Shown here: in pieces, positions 6,530 through 16,662 of the stretch
Position numbering within the stretch: the first letter of the stretch is position 1
Layout: each line of letters opens with the position of its first letter
Translations under genes and position numbers: made by a program
Notes under the pieces: model-generated
Database searches by the model: none
The model's input: only the letters and a program-made list of their open reading frames with translations
Told to the model about the DNA's origin: nothing
Assembly (NCBI RefSeq): GCF_000719475.1
Contig: NZ_JOGO01000019.1
Location: 61,827-125,826 of the forward strand
Source of the DNA: Streptomyces sp. NRRL F-5630
GTDB taxonomy: Bacteria > Actinomycetota > Actinomycetes > Streptomycetales > Streptomycetaceae
Length of the DNA: 64,000 bases
Direction: 5' to 3'

Positions 6530-8893
6530 GTGTCGCTGCGTGTCGGGGACCCGGCCGAGATCGGCGGCTACGCACTGGAGGCGCGGCTCGGCTCGGGCGG
6601 GATGGGAACGGTCTTCCTGGCGCGCACGGGATCGGGGCGGCCTGTCGCGATCAAGCTGATCCACGAGCAGTTCGCCGCCGACGAGGAGTTCCGTACCCGG
6701 TTCCGGCAGGAGGTCGCCGCCGCGAGGCGGGTCAGCGGGGCCTTCACGGCCGCCGTGGTCGACGCCGCTCCCGACGCCGGGCGGCCGTGGATGGCGACGA
6801 GCTACATCGAGGGCGACACCCTCAGCCAGCACATCACCGCGAAGGGCCCGCTCGGCGGCGCCGGGCTGCGCAGGCTCGCCATCGGCCTCGCCGAGGCCCT
6901 GCGCGACATCCACCGCGTCGGCGTCGTCCACCGCGACCTCAAGCCCTCCAACGTCGTGCTCTCGCCCGAGGGCCCCCGTGTCATCGACTTCGGTATCTCG
7001 CGTGCCGCGGGTCAGCAGACCCTGACGATGACGGGGCGGATCATCGGGACGCCCCCCTTCATGTCGCCGGAGCAGTTGCAGGCGCCGCGCGGCGTCGGGC
7101 CGCGCTCCGACGTCTTCTCGCTCGGGACCCTCCTCGTCTACTCGGTGACGGGGCGCGGGCCCTTCGACGCCGACAGCCCGTACATGACGGCGTACCAGGT
7201 GGTGCACGAGGAACCCGCACTCGACGCGGTGCCGCCGCCCCTGCGCGCGGTCGTCGAGCTGTGCCTCCACAAGGAGCCCGAGCGCCGTCCCTCGGCGGAG
7301 GAACTCCTCGTCCTGCTGCGGGACCTGCCCTCCGACCTCGCCACGGCGGGCGGGGCCGACGCTGTCGCGAGCCGCACCAGGGACGTGGCCACGCGGCACG
7401 ACGTCGCGACGCCCGGCACGGCTGCCGAAGCGACCCGTCCCCCCGGGACGCCCGACGCCGCCGAGGCCCCTGAAGCGCCCGATGCCGCCGAAGCAGACGC
7501 CGAGGCCGAGGCCGCCGAAACCCCCGATGCCGCCGAAGCACACGCCCAGGCCGAGGCTCCCGAGGCCGCCGAAACCCCCGAGGACCCTGGGACCACCGGC
7601 CGCACCACCCTCAACGGTCGCCGCCCCCGGCGCCGGTGGCATTCCGTGCTCGCCGCCGTGGCCGCGGTGACCGCCGTGGGCGGGGGAGTGGCCGTGGTGA
7701 CGACGACCGGCTCCGGGGAGGACGAGGGGGCCAAGAACAGTGGCGTCGCGGCCCCGGCGCCTCCGGACGGCTTCGCGCCCTGGCAGCAAACGGTGCGGGG
7801 CGGGCGCCCTGACATCCCCGACGAACTGCGCTGCGTCGCACGCGGGGACGCCGTGTTCTGCGGGGGAGGAGGCGTGATCGCGACTCGCCTCGACGTCAAG
7901 GACGGCTCGCGGGTGTGGACGGTGAAGAGCCCGGGCGTCCCCGCCAATGGCCTGTACCTCGTCGGAGCCACCCGGGACACCGTGCTCGGCTACCGCTTCG
8001 CGCGCGAGAACTCCCTGAAGGACCCGCCCAGGCAAGTGGTGGCACTCGACGCGCGGACGGGCCGCGAGCTGTGGTCCGTGCGGAGCGGCGCCCAGTCCCA
8101 GGCCGTGACGGGCCGCACCCAGGACGCCGTCGTCGCCGGTGAGGCCGTCGTGTCGGTCGACGGGTCCGGCTCACGTCTGGAGGCGAGGGACGCGCACAGC
8201 GGCGAGGTCACCTGGAAGACTCCGTTCCCGGCAGGCGACCGGTGCGCCCCCGTCGTCGCGGGCACCCGGCTGCTCGCCATGTGCGCGCGGGACGCGGAGA
8301 TCGACGCGCTGGAGGTGTCCCACCCGACCCTGTTCACCGTCGACCGTGCCTCGGGCCGCCTCGGCAGCCCCGTCGAGGTGAAGGGCCCCGTGGTGCCCGT
8401 GGGCGTCGCCGGTGGCCGTCTCGCCCTCCTCCGGGTCCACAAGGAGGGCGCGGCGTCGGTGGGCTACGACGGCGTGGCGCTGGCCGACCCGGCCACGCGG
8501 AAGGTCACGTACGCCCGGCTCGACCGGACCTACGAGGGGACGCCGGGCATGGCGGGCGGCACCGTCTACGTGAGCGGGCAGACAGGGCGGGTCGTCGCGA
8601 TCGATCCGGAGAGCGGGCACCTGAAGTGGTCGCGCCAGACCGCCGTGGAGGGCGCCTCGGGGCCCGCCGCGGGCGAGGACGCGCTGTACTTCAGCTCGGC
8701 CACAGGGCGGGTGGTCGCCCTCTCGCCCTCGGACGGCGAGGTCCTGTGGTCCACCGACCCCCGGGTCGACGGGCTGACGGGCGAGAGGGGCGCGGGCCCC
8801 CGCGTGACGACGGTGGGCGGCGCCCTGGTGGTGGCCGCGGACAAGAACACGCTCTTCGCCTTCGACGCGCGCAAGCCGCCCCAGTCCGGCTGA
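6530..8893 (+). CDS. Membrane-anchored Ser/Thr protein kinase with extracytoplasmic PQQ-like propeller
   Basis: 787 residues. The Hanks-type kinase domain (about 10-265) is complete: GSGGMGTVF loop at 21-29, K42 in VAIKLI, HRDLKPSN with catalytic D136, DFG at 153-155, then GTPPFMSPEQ. A long Ala/Glu/Pro linker (about 290-365) contains near-repeats of APDAAEADAEAEAAETPDA type. One transmembrane helix follows (about 371-393, HSVLAAVAAVTAVGGGVAVV). The outer part has PQQ/Trp-docking beta-propeller repeats such as GRELWSV, GHLKWSR and GEVLWST. The propeller is probably a ligand sensor that controls the cytoplasmic kinase. The GTG start has a GGAGG about 10 bases upstream and is followed at once by the usual RVGDPAEIGGY. 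No partner gene is adjacent. Confidence 0.92.
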   Translation: MSLRVGDPAEIGGYALEARLGSGGMGTVFLARTGSGRPVAIKLIHEQFAADEEFRTRFRQEVAAARRVSGAFTAAVVDAAPDAGRPWMATSYIEGDTLSQHITAKGPLGGAGLRRLAIGLAEALRDIHRVGVVHRDLKPSNVVLSPEGPRVIDFGISRAAGQQTLTMTGRIIGTPPFMSPEQLQAPRGVGPRSDVFSLGTLLVYSVTGRGPFDADSPYMTAYQVVHEEPALDAVPPPLRAVVELCLHKEPERRPSAEELLVLLRDLPSDLATAGGADAVASRTRDVATRHDVATPGTAAEATRPPGTPDAAEAPEAPDAAEADAEAEAAETPDAAEAHAQAEAPEAAETPEDPGTTGRTTLNGRRPRRRWHSVLAAVAAVTAVGGGVAVVTTTGSGEDEGAKNSGVAAPAPPDGFAPWQQTVRGGRPDIPDELRCVARGDAVFCGGGGVIATRLDVKDGSRVWTVKSPGVPANGLYLVGATRDTVLGYRFARENSLKDPPRQVVALDARTGRELWSVRSGAQSQAVTGRTQDAVVAGEAVVSVDGSGSRLEARDAHSGEVTWKTPFPAGDRCAPVVAGTRLLAMCARDAEIDALEVSHPTLFTVDRASGRLGSPVEVKGPVVPVGVAGGRLALLRVHKEGAASVGYDGVALADPATRKVTYARLDRTYEGTPGMAGGTVYVSGQTGRVVAIDPESGHLKWSRQTAVEGASGPAAGEDALYFSSATGRVVALSPSDGEVLWSTDPRVDGLTGERGAGPRVTTVGGALVVAADKNTLFAFDARKPPQSG

Positions 8894-9085
8894 CGACCGG
8901 CTTTCGTACGCGCCGCGTTGTCCGTTCCGCCGGTCTCGTGGCCTCGCCGCCACCGCCGTGCTCGCCGCCCCGGCCAGCGAGCGCGGTGAACGGCGCCGCG
9001 CCGCCCGGCCGACCGGAAGGTACCGGCGCCATGAAGGTGGCCGACGAGAAGCACGCCGGGCGGTGTCACGCGGGGGCGTCGGGCG

Positions 9086-10357
9086 TCACGCGGGGGGCGC
9101 GCCGCGCGGGGGAGTGGCCGTCCTGCCGCGCGCGGAGACCGCCGCCGCACCGCCCACCGTTTCGGTGACGTCGTGGAGGTGCAGGGCGCGCAGCGCGGCC
9201 TCCATGGCGAACCGGTGCTCGGGGTCCTCCAGGCGGTGCCCGAAGTGCGCCTCCAGGTTGCGCAGCCGGTAGCGGACCGTCTGGGCGTGCACACCGAGCG
9301 CGTCGCCCACCTGGTCGGCGGTGCCGCGCGTGGTGAGCCACGCGTGCAGCGTCTCCACGAGCCGGGTGCGGCGCGTCCCCGAGACCTTCGCCAGGGGGGA
9401 CAGCTCGCGCCGCGCGACCTCGCGCGCGAGGGGGAGGTCGGAGAGCAGCCACAAGGCCATGAGGTGGTCGGCGGTGCGCAGGTACGGCGTGTCGGGGACG
9501 ACGCCCTCGTCGACGAGCTGGAGGACGCGGCGGGCCCAGCGCAGCGAGTCCGCCGCGTGGGCGGTGGGCACCGTGAGCCCGATGGCGAGCCGCCCGTCGA
9601 GCACCGCCGTCTCCAGCATGGTGTGCCGCTCCGGGGTGAGCGGCCCGGGGACGAGGAGGTGCGGCTGGGGCGCGCCGAGGTCGGAGAGGACGTCGGCCGC
9701 GAGCCCCGCCTGGGTGTGCTCGGGCGCGGGGGCGCGCAGCGCGATCATCGTGACCTCGTCCGGCACCTGCCAGCACGCCTGCTCGCACAGGTCGTTGATC
9801 GTGGCGTGGTGGAGCGGGGTCCCGGCCAGGAGCAGGTGCAGGAGCCGTCTTCGCACCATCTCACCGCCCGCGCCCGCCCGCGCCTCCATGTACCCCTCCA
9901 GGGACAGCGCTTCGAGTTCCCCGATGTACGAGAACAGCGCCTCGGCGAAGGTCAGGAGGAGTTCGGGCGAGAGGTCGAAGCGGCGTCCCAGGGACTTCGC
10001 ACGGCGCAGCGCGACCCGGGCGCCGAGGCGGTAGGCGCTCTGCAGGGTGTTGAGGTCGCGGCCCTCGTACGCCTCCACCCGGCCGAACTTGCGGAGCAGT
10101 TCGTCCCGGCTCGCCGTGGAGGCCCCGGGATCGGCGACGCGGTCGACGAAACCGTTGAGGCTCTTCTCGACCCCCTGCCGGATCGCTGCCTCGTCCGGGC
10201 CGTCGAGCAGCCCCGCGTACTCGGGGAAGGCGCGGGTCACCTCGACCCTGATCTCCTTGATCAGTCCGGGGATCTCGGGCCGCATGATCCGCGCGAACTC
10301 CCGTGGTAACGGACCGGGCGAGTCCTCGACCTCGGTGGTGCGGGCCGGCAGTTGCAC
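9086..10357 (-). CDS. PucR/CdaR-type transcriptional regulator
   Basis: 423 residues from a GTG start with a strong AAGGAGG site 6 bases upstream. The C-terminal PucR helix-turn-helix is clear: LVETLHAWLTTRGTADQVGD, LGVHAQTVRYRLRNLEAHFG, then LEDPEHRFAMEAALRAL. The N-terminal two thirds match the RsbRD-like/GGDEF-like effector region seen in streptomycete PucR proteins (AYRLGARVALRRAKSLGRRF). These regulators usually control a neighbouring catabolic or transport gene and often themselves. The nearest candidates are the exported-protein gene upstream on the same strand and, more remotely, the mce operon. Convergent with the kinase gene. Confidence 0.9.
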   Translation of the reverse strand: MQLPARTTEVEDSPGPLPREFARIMRPEIPGLIKEIRVEVTRAFPEYAGLLDGPDEAAIRQGVEKSLNGFVDRVADPGASTASRDELLRKFGRVEAYEGRDLNTLQSAYRLGARVALRRAKSLGRRFDLSPELLLTFAEALFSYIGELEALSLEGYMEARAGAGGEMVRRRLLHLLLAGTPLHHATINDLCEQACWQVPDEVTMIALRAPAPEHTQAGLAADVLSDLGAPQPHLLVPGPLTPERHTMLETAVLDGRLAIGLTVPTAHAADSLRWARRVLQLVDEGVVPDTPYLRTADHLMALWLLSDLPLAREVARRELSPLAKVSGTRRTRLVETLHAWLTTRGTADQVGDALGVHAQTVRYRLRNLEAHFGHRLEDPEHRFAMEAALRALHLHDVTETVGGAAAVSARGRTATPPRGAPPA

Positions 10358-10470
10358 GGCAGCCTCCTTGCTGTCCGGGCGCCCGGGTGGGTCCGGGCGC
10401 GAGGGCGTCCGACGGGAGCCGCGCCCTCGCGACCGCCAGGTGCGTACCGAGGGGGGACGTCTGGTGGGGG

Positions 10471-10509
10471 CTACCGACGGTAGAGCAACTGTCGCTTGTT
10501 GTACACAAG
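10471..10509 (-). promoter_or_regulatory. Candidate operator/promoter region of the PucR-type gene
   Basis: Two small palindromes lie 115-150 bases upstream of the start: CTACCGACGGTAG (10471-10483, perfect around a central A) and CTTGT-TGTAC-ACAAG (10495-10509, 5-bp arms). The surrounding 30 bases are locally AT-rich. Autoregulation is a guess; no known consensus is claimed. Confidence 0.35.
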
Positions 10510-10558
10510 TTGTGCGGGATTTGACGGTGGGGTGTGGGGGCTTGAGGGGGAGTTCGGG

Positions 10559-12106
10559 TCAGGGGGTCGTGGCGGGCTTGAGGCGGGGCAGCTCGGGGAC
10601 GACCGGGGGGCACCCGGAGGGGAAGTCGCCGGTCACGCACGTGGGCGCCTGGTTCATCCGCAACTCGTTGTCCGGACCGCTGATGGCCGCGGTGAACAGG
10701 CCGTCCAGGTTCTCGCCCGCGGTGCCGCAGCCGGTGAAGGCGGGAATGGTGACCTTCCCGGTCAACAGGCCGCCGGAGAACACGTTCACGTACGGGTTCT
10801 CCTTGGAGTTCATGTCGCCGTTGAGCAGCACGCGGAAGCTCTTCGCGGTCCGGCAGGAGGGGCCGACGTCGAGCGGGGTGCCGTTGACCACGACGTCGTG
10901 GAGACGCAGGGACTGCTGGAAGACGATCCGGGCGAAGGCGGTGGTGGGGTCGTTCATGTGGGGCTGCCCGGTGAGGATGGTGACCTTGCCCGTCTCGAAG
11001 GTCACGCTCGCCGTCACGGGGAGGTAGCCGAAGTTGAGGAAGCTGGCGCGGGCGTCCGGGAGGTGGATCTCCGCCAGTGACCAGATCTGGTTGAAACCCT
11101 CCGCCCCCGGCTCCTCGGCCCATTCGCCCAGATCGGAGCGGACCACACCCCGGACCCGCATCAGCGCTGGCTTCCCCGCCGGGTCGTTGATGAGCATCGA
11201 ACCGTTCTGCTTGCGCACTGTGCTGATGCCGACGGCGTAGGCGCACAGGGGCACGCCGTCCAGCGGGATGGGGTTGAAGTGGTACGGGGGCGGTGGCGCC
11301 GAGACGCTGGTGTCCAGCTCGCCGGTGGGCATGTCGGCGCACTCGTCGGGCCAGGGCGCGGCAGGCGCGGCTTCCCTGGGGGACAGGGTGACATCGTCCT
11401 CGCGGGCCTTCTCCCGCGCCGCCGGTCCCGAGGGCTCCCCGCGGGGCGAGGCGGGCCGCGTGTCCTCGGGTACGGCCGTGTCCTCCGGTACGGCGAGGTC
11501 CGCCACTCGCGGTTCCCGGCCGGGCGCGGGGGAGCACACGAGCGACACCGGAGGGCCCGCGTCCGGCTGGAGGACGAGACGCGCCTCGGCGGCGAGCAGC
11601 CGGACCCGGCCGGAGGAGTTCACGGTGATCGTGGGGACTTTCCCGGCGTAGCGAAGGACGAGTTCGGTCCCTTGTGCCGGGATCTCCGTCCCGGCGGCCC
11701 GCAACGACCAGTCGGCCCGCGCCTGTTCCTTGTTCTGCCGGACATCGACGCCGAGCGTGGCCGAGCCGGTCACCACGCGCGCGTCCGGGAACAGGGCACT
11801 GGTCGCGGCGCGCGGGAGGTGCGCGGTCACCTCCACGGTGCCCGCGTCGACGGGGCGGCCGGGGACCGCGCTCCGCGGCAGGCGGGTCGTCACCTCCACG
11901 CGCGCGTCCACGGTCGTCGACGGGGCGCCGGTCGGGTCCGGGAACCGGCACGCGTAGGCCAGGTCGGCGCTGGTGGGGGAGTCCTCGTCGGCCTGTGAGC
12001 CCGTACCGGTCAGGAGCCCCAGCACCAGGGCGGTCGCGGTCGTGGCGGCCACCCGCGCGGGACGCGCCCCACGCCGCGCCCCGGTCGCTCCTCCTGTTGT
12101 TCGCAT
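10559..12106 (-). CDS. Exported protein, DUF6801-like N-terminal domain
   Basis: 515 residues from the ATG at 12106; upstream in-frame codons are Arg/Pro-rich and unlikely to be coding. A twin-arginine-poor signal peptide is seen (VAATTATALVLGLLTGTGSQA). The mature start LAYACRFPDPTGAPSTTVDA and the following beta-rich 200 residues resemble DUF6801 proteins of streptomycetes and mycobacteria. A Pro/Glu linker contains a duplicated VPEDTA. The C-terminal half has several cysteines (CADMPTG, LCAYAVG, SCRTAKS, CGTAGEN, TCVTGDFPSGCP) that could form disulphides. Function unknown. It lies in a group with two other exported proteins just ahead of the mce operon, so a cell-envelope role linked to lipid uptake is possible. 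Confidence 0.75.
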   Translation of the reverse strand: MRTTGGATGARRGARPARVAATTATALVLGLLTGTGSQADEDSPTSADLAYACRFPDPTGAPSTTVDARVEVTTRLPRSAVPGRPVDAGTVEVTAHLPRAATSALFPDARVVTGSATLGVDVRQNKEQARADWSLRAAGTEIPAQGTELVLRYAGKVPTITVNSSGRVRLLAAEARLVLQPDAGPPVSLVCSPAPGREPRVADLAVPEDTAVPEDTRPASPRGEPSGPAAREKAREDDVTLSPREAAPAAPWPDECADMPTGELDTSVSAPPPPYHFNPIPLDGVPLCAYAVGISTVRKQNGSMLINDPAGKPALMRVRGVVRSDLGEWAEEPGAEGFNQIWSLAEIHLPDARASFLNFGYLPVTASVTFETGKVTILTGQPHMNDPTTAFARIVFQQSLRLHDVVVNGTPLDVGPSCRTAKSFRVLLNGDMNSKENPYVNVFSGGLLTGKVTIPAFTGCGTAGENLDGLFTAAISGPDNELRMNQAPTCVTGDFPSGCPPVVPELPRLKPATTP

Positions 12107-12240
12107 ACGTCCTCTTCCTTGTCCTGGGCGCTTCCTACCGGGCGGACGCCGGGGGTCACGGGAGTGCGCGGGCGCGGGGCGGGCGGCCGGTTCACGGGGG
12201 CGCGCCGGGCCCCCGCCGCGCGGCCGAGGGGAACACCGAC

Positions 12241-12272
12241 GCCCGTCACGGGCCCGGGGGCCGGTGACGGGC
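12241..12272 (-). terminator. Hairpin downstream of the 200-residue exported-protein gene
   Basis: Inverted repeat of 14 bases (12241-12254 and 12259-12272) with one mismatch and a 4-base loop. It lies 35 bases after the stop of the gene ending at 12307, inside the gap before the DUF6801-like gene. G/C-rich hairpins without a U-tract are usual in streptomycetes. Confidence 0.55.
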
Positions 12273-12306
12273 GACGACGCGCTCACGCGCTCACGGGGTC
12301 AGCGGA

Positions 12307-13355
<1,049 letters not shown>

Positions 13356-14291
13356 ATGAGCACTCTTAGACGCCTCACCGTGCTGAGCGCCACCGCCGCC
13401 TTGGCGACGCTCGCGTCCATCGGTACGTCAACGGCCGCGGGATCGCAGCTGAACGGGCACTGGGCGCCGTTCAACCGCTGCCCGGTCGACAATGCCGCGA
13501 TGCTCGCGGCCGACGGGATCAACGACCAGGCGACCTGTATCTCCTCCAGTTCGTCGAGCGGTGTCATCAAGATCGGCAGCTCCGTCGTCCCCACCGGCAG
13601 GACGGACCTCCAGGCCGGAGTCATCACGCACGCGGACGGCACCAACACGGTGATAGCCCCCGCGGACGGTGCGCTCGTCGCCGACCCCGCCGACCTGCCC
13701 GGTGGACTGCTCGGCCTCATGTGCCCCAGCTCCGTCCCCGTGGTCGGCGCCGTGTGCGACCAGATCACCAACAGCACCCTCAACCGCGTCACCGCCACCG
13801 TCGAACCGGTCGGCACCCCCACGGACTTCCAGCTCTTCGCCGGCCTCGGCGAGAAGCAGCCGATCCTCTCGATCCCGGTCCGCGTGCACCTCCAGAACCC
13901 GCTCATCGGAAGAAACTGCTACATCGGGACCAAGTCCTCTCCCCTCGTGCTGCGCCCGCAGAACCAGAGCGTCCCGGACGTGGCGGCCGAGTCCTTCGCC
14001 GCGAACGGCACGCCGGCCGACACCGGCGAGATGGTGCGGCTCGCGGCCACCGGGGCCGGTCAGGAGGACACCACCTTCGCCGCGCCGGGCGCGAGCGGCT
14101 GCGGCCCGCTCGGTCTCGGTGCCTTCAACTGGGCCGTCAACCTGAAGTCCGGCCTGCCCGCGGCCTCCGGCAAGAACTCGTTGACCCTCAACAGCGCCTC
14201 CACCTACCTGGCCACGCTCACCGACCCCGGCAGCGCCGCACCGCACCAGGGCAGGACGTTCTCGCAGTACTGGCACTCGGCGGCCAAGTGA
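13356..14291 (+). CDS. Exported protein of unknown function
   Basis: 311 residues starting MSTLRRLTVLSATAALATLA; the signal peptide probably ends near residue 29 (TSTAAGSQ). The mature part opens with LNGHWAPFNRCPVDNAAMLA and contains paired cysteines (ATCISSS, LMCPSS, AVCDQI, RNCYIG, SGCGPLG). No catalytic motif or membrane segment is visible. It resembles streptomycete exported proteins of unknown function; the exact family is not recognised. A start further upstream (13272) is rejected because the extension is Arg-rich and crosses the AT-rich promoter. Position between the other exported proteins and the mce operon suggests an envelope role. Confidence 0.8.
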   Translation: MSTLRRLTVLSATAALATLASIGTSTAAGSQLNGHWAPFNRCPVDNAAMLAADGINDQATCISSSSSSGVIKIGSSVVPTGRTDLQAGVITHADGTNTVIAPADGALVADPADLPGGLLGLMCPSSVPVVGAVCDQITNSTLNRVTATVEPVGTPTDFQLFAGLGEKQPILSIPVRVHLQNPLIGRNCYIGTKSSPLVLRPQNQSVPDVAAESFAANGTPADTGEMVRLAATGAGQEDTTFAAPGASGCGPLGLGAFNWAVNLKSGLPAASGKNSLTLNSASTYLATLTDPGSAAPHQGRTFSQYWHSAAK

Positions 14292-14293
14292 CC

Positions 14294-14326
14294 GGACGGC
14301 TCCCGCGGCGGGCGGCGGAGCCGTCC
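14294..14326 (+). terminator. Hairpin terminator after the exported-protein gene
   Basis: Perfect 10-bp inverted repeat GGACGGCTCC / GGAGCCGTCC separated by 13 G/C-rich bases, starting 3 bases after the stop codon. Confidence 0.65.
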
Positions 14327-14341
14327 CTCGCTCCCGGCCGC

Positions 14342-14358
14342 TTGTCACCCCGTGACAA
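14342..14358. promoter_or_regulatory. Palindromic operator candidate upstream of the mce operon
   Basis: TTGTCAC-CCC-GTGACAA, two perfect 7-bp arms around three bases, in the 447-base gap ahead of the mce ATPase gene. The form fits a TetR- or GntR-like dimer site. It does not match the mycobacterial KstR consensus as I know it. The rest of the gap (14359-14773) is non-coding, with AT-rich promoter-like stretches near 14400 and 14640-14670. Confidence 0.4.
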
Positions 14359-14773
14359 ACCCGAACTCCCGCTTCGCCGCCATCGTGATCATTCCGTTCC
14401 CTGAAAACCGGTGAGGAAATACTTGGTGAACGGCTGTTGCGGGTCGAGGTTACCCGGCCGTAACGTCATTTCCGGGGAATGCTTCTCTCTCGGTCCGGCG
14501 CCCTCCCGCCTGCCGGGAGTCAGCGGAGAAACGGACCCGGGCCCTCCTTCTCGGCCGTTTCTCCACGGTGGGATCCCGTCTTTCGCCCGTCCCCGGCGAG
14601 GCGGGGTCCCGCCGCTTGTTCCGCTCACGCGCTGACAGAGGTGACGCTTTCTTTTATCAGCGGATGGCAAGTTCTCCGCGCAGGCTCGGAGCAATGGTTC
14701 CGAGATCTTGTCCGGCACGTGCGAAGAGCATTACGGTGCGCTGCCGAGTCCGCTCGCTGAAGGTGAGAAGGCG

Positions 14774-15769
14774 ATGGGAATCGAAGTGAGGGTCGAGGGG
14801 CTGACGAAGTCCTTCGGCCGCCAGACCATCTGGCAGGACGTCAGCCTGACGCTGCCTGCGGGGGAGGTCAGCGTCATGCTCGGTCCCTCGGGGACGGGCA
14901 AGACCGTCTTCCTCAAGTCGCTGATCGGCCTGCTCAAGCCCGAGCGCGGGCGTGTCCTGGTGGACGGCGTCGACATGGCGCGCTCACCGGAGCGGGACGT
15001 CATGGAGGCCCGCAAGAAGTTCGGGCTGATGTTCCAGGACGGTGCCCTGTTCGGGTCGATGAACCTCTTCGACAACATCGCCTTCCCCTTGCGCGAGCAC
15101 ACCCGCAAAAAGGAGGCGGAGATCCGCCGCATCGTCATGGAACGGATCGAGCTCGTCGGCCTGACCGGCGCGGAGGGGAAGCTGCCGGGCGAGATCAGCG
15201 GCGGGATGCGCAAGCGCGCGGGCCTCGCGCGGGCCCTCGTGCTCGACCCGGAGATCATCCTCTGCGACGAGCCCGACTCCGGCCTCGACCCGGTACGCAC
15301 TGCCTTCATCTCCCAGCTGCTCATCGACCTCAACACCCGCATCGACGCGACGATGCTCATCGTCACGCACAACCTCGACATCGCCGCGACCGTGCCCGAC
15401 AACATGGGGATGCTCTTCCGCCGCGAACTCGTCGCCTTCGGCCCGCGCGAAGTGCTCCTCACGAGCAGGGAACCGGTCGTCGCCCAGTTCCTGACCGCCA
15501 GCAAGGCGGGCCCGATCGGGATGTCCGAGGAGAAGGACGCCGCGACGCTCGCGGCCGAGGCCGCCGCGTACACCCCGCCCGCCGAACCGAAGGCGCTCGT
15601 CCCGCAGTTGGAGCCGAGTGCGGGCCTCGGGGAACGGGCCGCCGTGGCGCGGCGCAGGGAGCGCGTACGGGGACTGCTGCACACCCTGCCCGAGCGCGCG
15701 CAGTCCGCGATCCGCGCCGCCTACGGCTGGGAGCGGAGCACGTGGGCGCACCACGGAGGTGCCTCGTGA
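14774..15769 (+). CDS. Mce-system ABC ATPase (Mkl/MceG, MlaF-like)
   Basis: 331 residues from the ATG at 14774, with GAAGGTGAGAAGG ahead of it. Walker A GPSGTGKT, signature SGGMRKRAGLARAL (the form typical of Mkl/MlaF), Walker B LCDEPDSGLDPV and the switch H in VTHNLD are all present. The C-terminal 80 residues are an Mce-ATPase extension rich in Ala/Pro. It powers lipid or sterol import by the YrbE/Mce complex. First gene of a tightly packed plus-strand operon running to at least 27322. In mycobacteria the ATPase is encoded apart from the mce operons; in streptomycetes it leads the operon, as here. Confidence 0.95.
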   Translation: MGIEVRVEGLTKSFGRQTIWQDVSLTLPAGEVSVMLGPSGTGKTVFLKSLIGLLKPERGRVLVDGVDMARSPERDVMEARKKFGLMFQDGALFGSMNLFDNIAFPLREHTRKKEAEIRRIVMERIELVGLTGAEGKLPGEISGGMRKRAGLARALVLDPEIILCDEPDSGLDPVRTAFISQLLIDLNTRIDATMLIVTHNLDIAATVPDNMGMLFRRELVAFGPREVLLTSREPVVAQFLTASKAGPIGMSEEKDAATLAAEAAAYTPPAEPKALVPQLEPSAGLGERAAVARRRERVRGLLHTLPERAQSAIRAAYGWERSTWAHHGGAS

Positions 15770-15797
15770 GGGCGCGTACGCGCTTCGGGGCGGCCGC

Positions 15798-16658
15798 ATG
15801 AGCATCGACGAGCGCCCCGCCCCGCCGCCGGAGCCGCCCACCGTCCCCCTGGGCGAGGTACGCACGCCGCCGGCCCCGCCGCGTCCCCCGAACCCGCTGC
15901 TCGGCCCGCTCCGCCAGACCGGCAGGCTCTTCGCGCTCACCCTGGAGGTGCTGCGCGCGATCTTCCGCCGCCCCTTCCAGTTCCGCGAGTTCATCGAGCA
16001 GTTCTGGTTCATCGCGAGCGTCACCATCCTGCCCGCCGCGCTCGTGTCCATCCCCTTCGGCGCCGTCATCGCTCTCCAAGTGGGAAGCCTGACCCAGCAG
16101 TTGGGGGCGCAGTCCTTCACCGGAGGAGCCAGCGTCCTCGCCGTCATCCAGCAGGCGAGCCCGCTCATCGTCTCGCTGCTCATCGCCGGGGCGGGCGGCT
16201 CGGCCATCTGCGCCGACCTCGGCTCGCGCAAGATCCGCGAGGAGCTGGACGCCATGGAGGTCATGGGGGTCTCGCCCGTGCAGCGGCTCATCGTGCCCCG
16301 CGTGCTCGCCACCATGTCCGTCGCGCTGCTGCTCAACGGCCTCGTCTCCGTCGTCGGCACCCTCGGCGGCTACTTCCTCAACGTCGGCCTCCAGCACGGC
16401 ACCCCCGGCGCCTACCTCCAGAGCTTCTCCGCCCTCGCCCAGCTCCCCGACCTCTACGTCGGTGAACTCAAGGCACTCGTCTTCGGCCTCATCGCCGGGA
16501 TCGTCGCCGCCTACCGGGGACTGAACCCGCGCGGCGGGCCCAAGGGCGTCGGCGACGCCGTCAACCAGTCGGTCGTCATCACCTTCATCCTGCTGCTCGT
16601 CGTGAACATGGCGATGACGGCGGTCTACCTCCAGATCGTTCCGCCGAAGGGAGGCTGA
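15798..16658 (+). CDS. MlaE/YrbE-family permease, first of two
   Basis: 286 residues, start 28 bases after the ATPase. A Pro-rich cytoplasmic N-terminus (about 40 residues) precedes the MlaE domain. The domain shows FREFIEQFWFIASVTILPA, the small-residue segment GAGGSAICADLGSRKIREEL, DAMEVMGVSPVQRLIVPRV and several membrane helices to the end. In Mce systems two YrbE subunits form the inner-membrane channel driven by the Mkl ATPase. The cytoplasmic EELDAMEVMG coupling helix is intact. Confidence 0.95.
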   Translation: MSIDERPAPPPEPPTVPLGEVRTPPAPPRPPNPLLGPLRQTGRLFALTLEVLRAIFRRPFQFREFIEQFWFIASVTILPAALVSIPFGAVIALQVGSLTQQLGAQSFTGGASVLAVIQQASPLIVSLLIAGAGGSAICADLGSRKIREELDAMEVMGVSPVQRLIVPRVLATMSVALLLNGLVSVVGTLGGYFLNVGLQHGTPGAYLQSFSALAQLPDLYVGELKALVFGLIAGIVAAYRGLNPRGGPKGVGDAVNQSVVITFILLLVVNMAMTAVYLQIVPPKGG

Positions 16659-16662
16659 ACGC

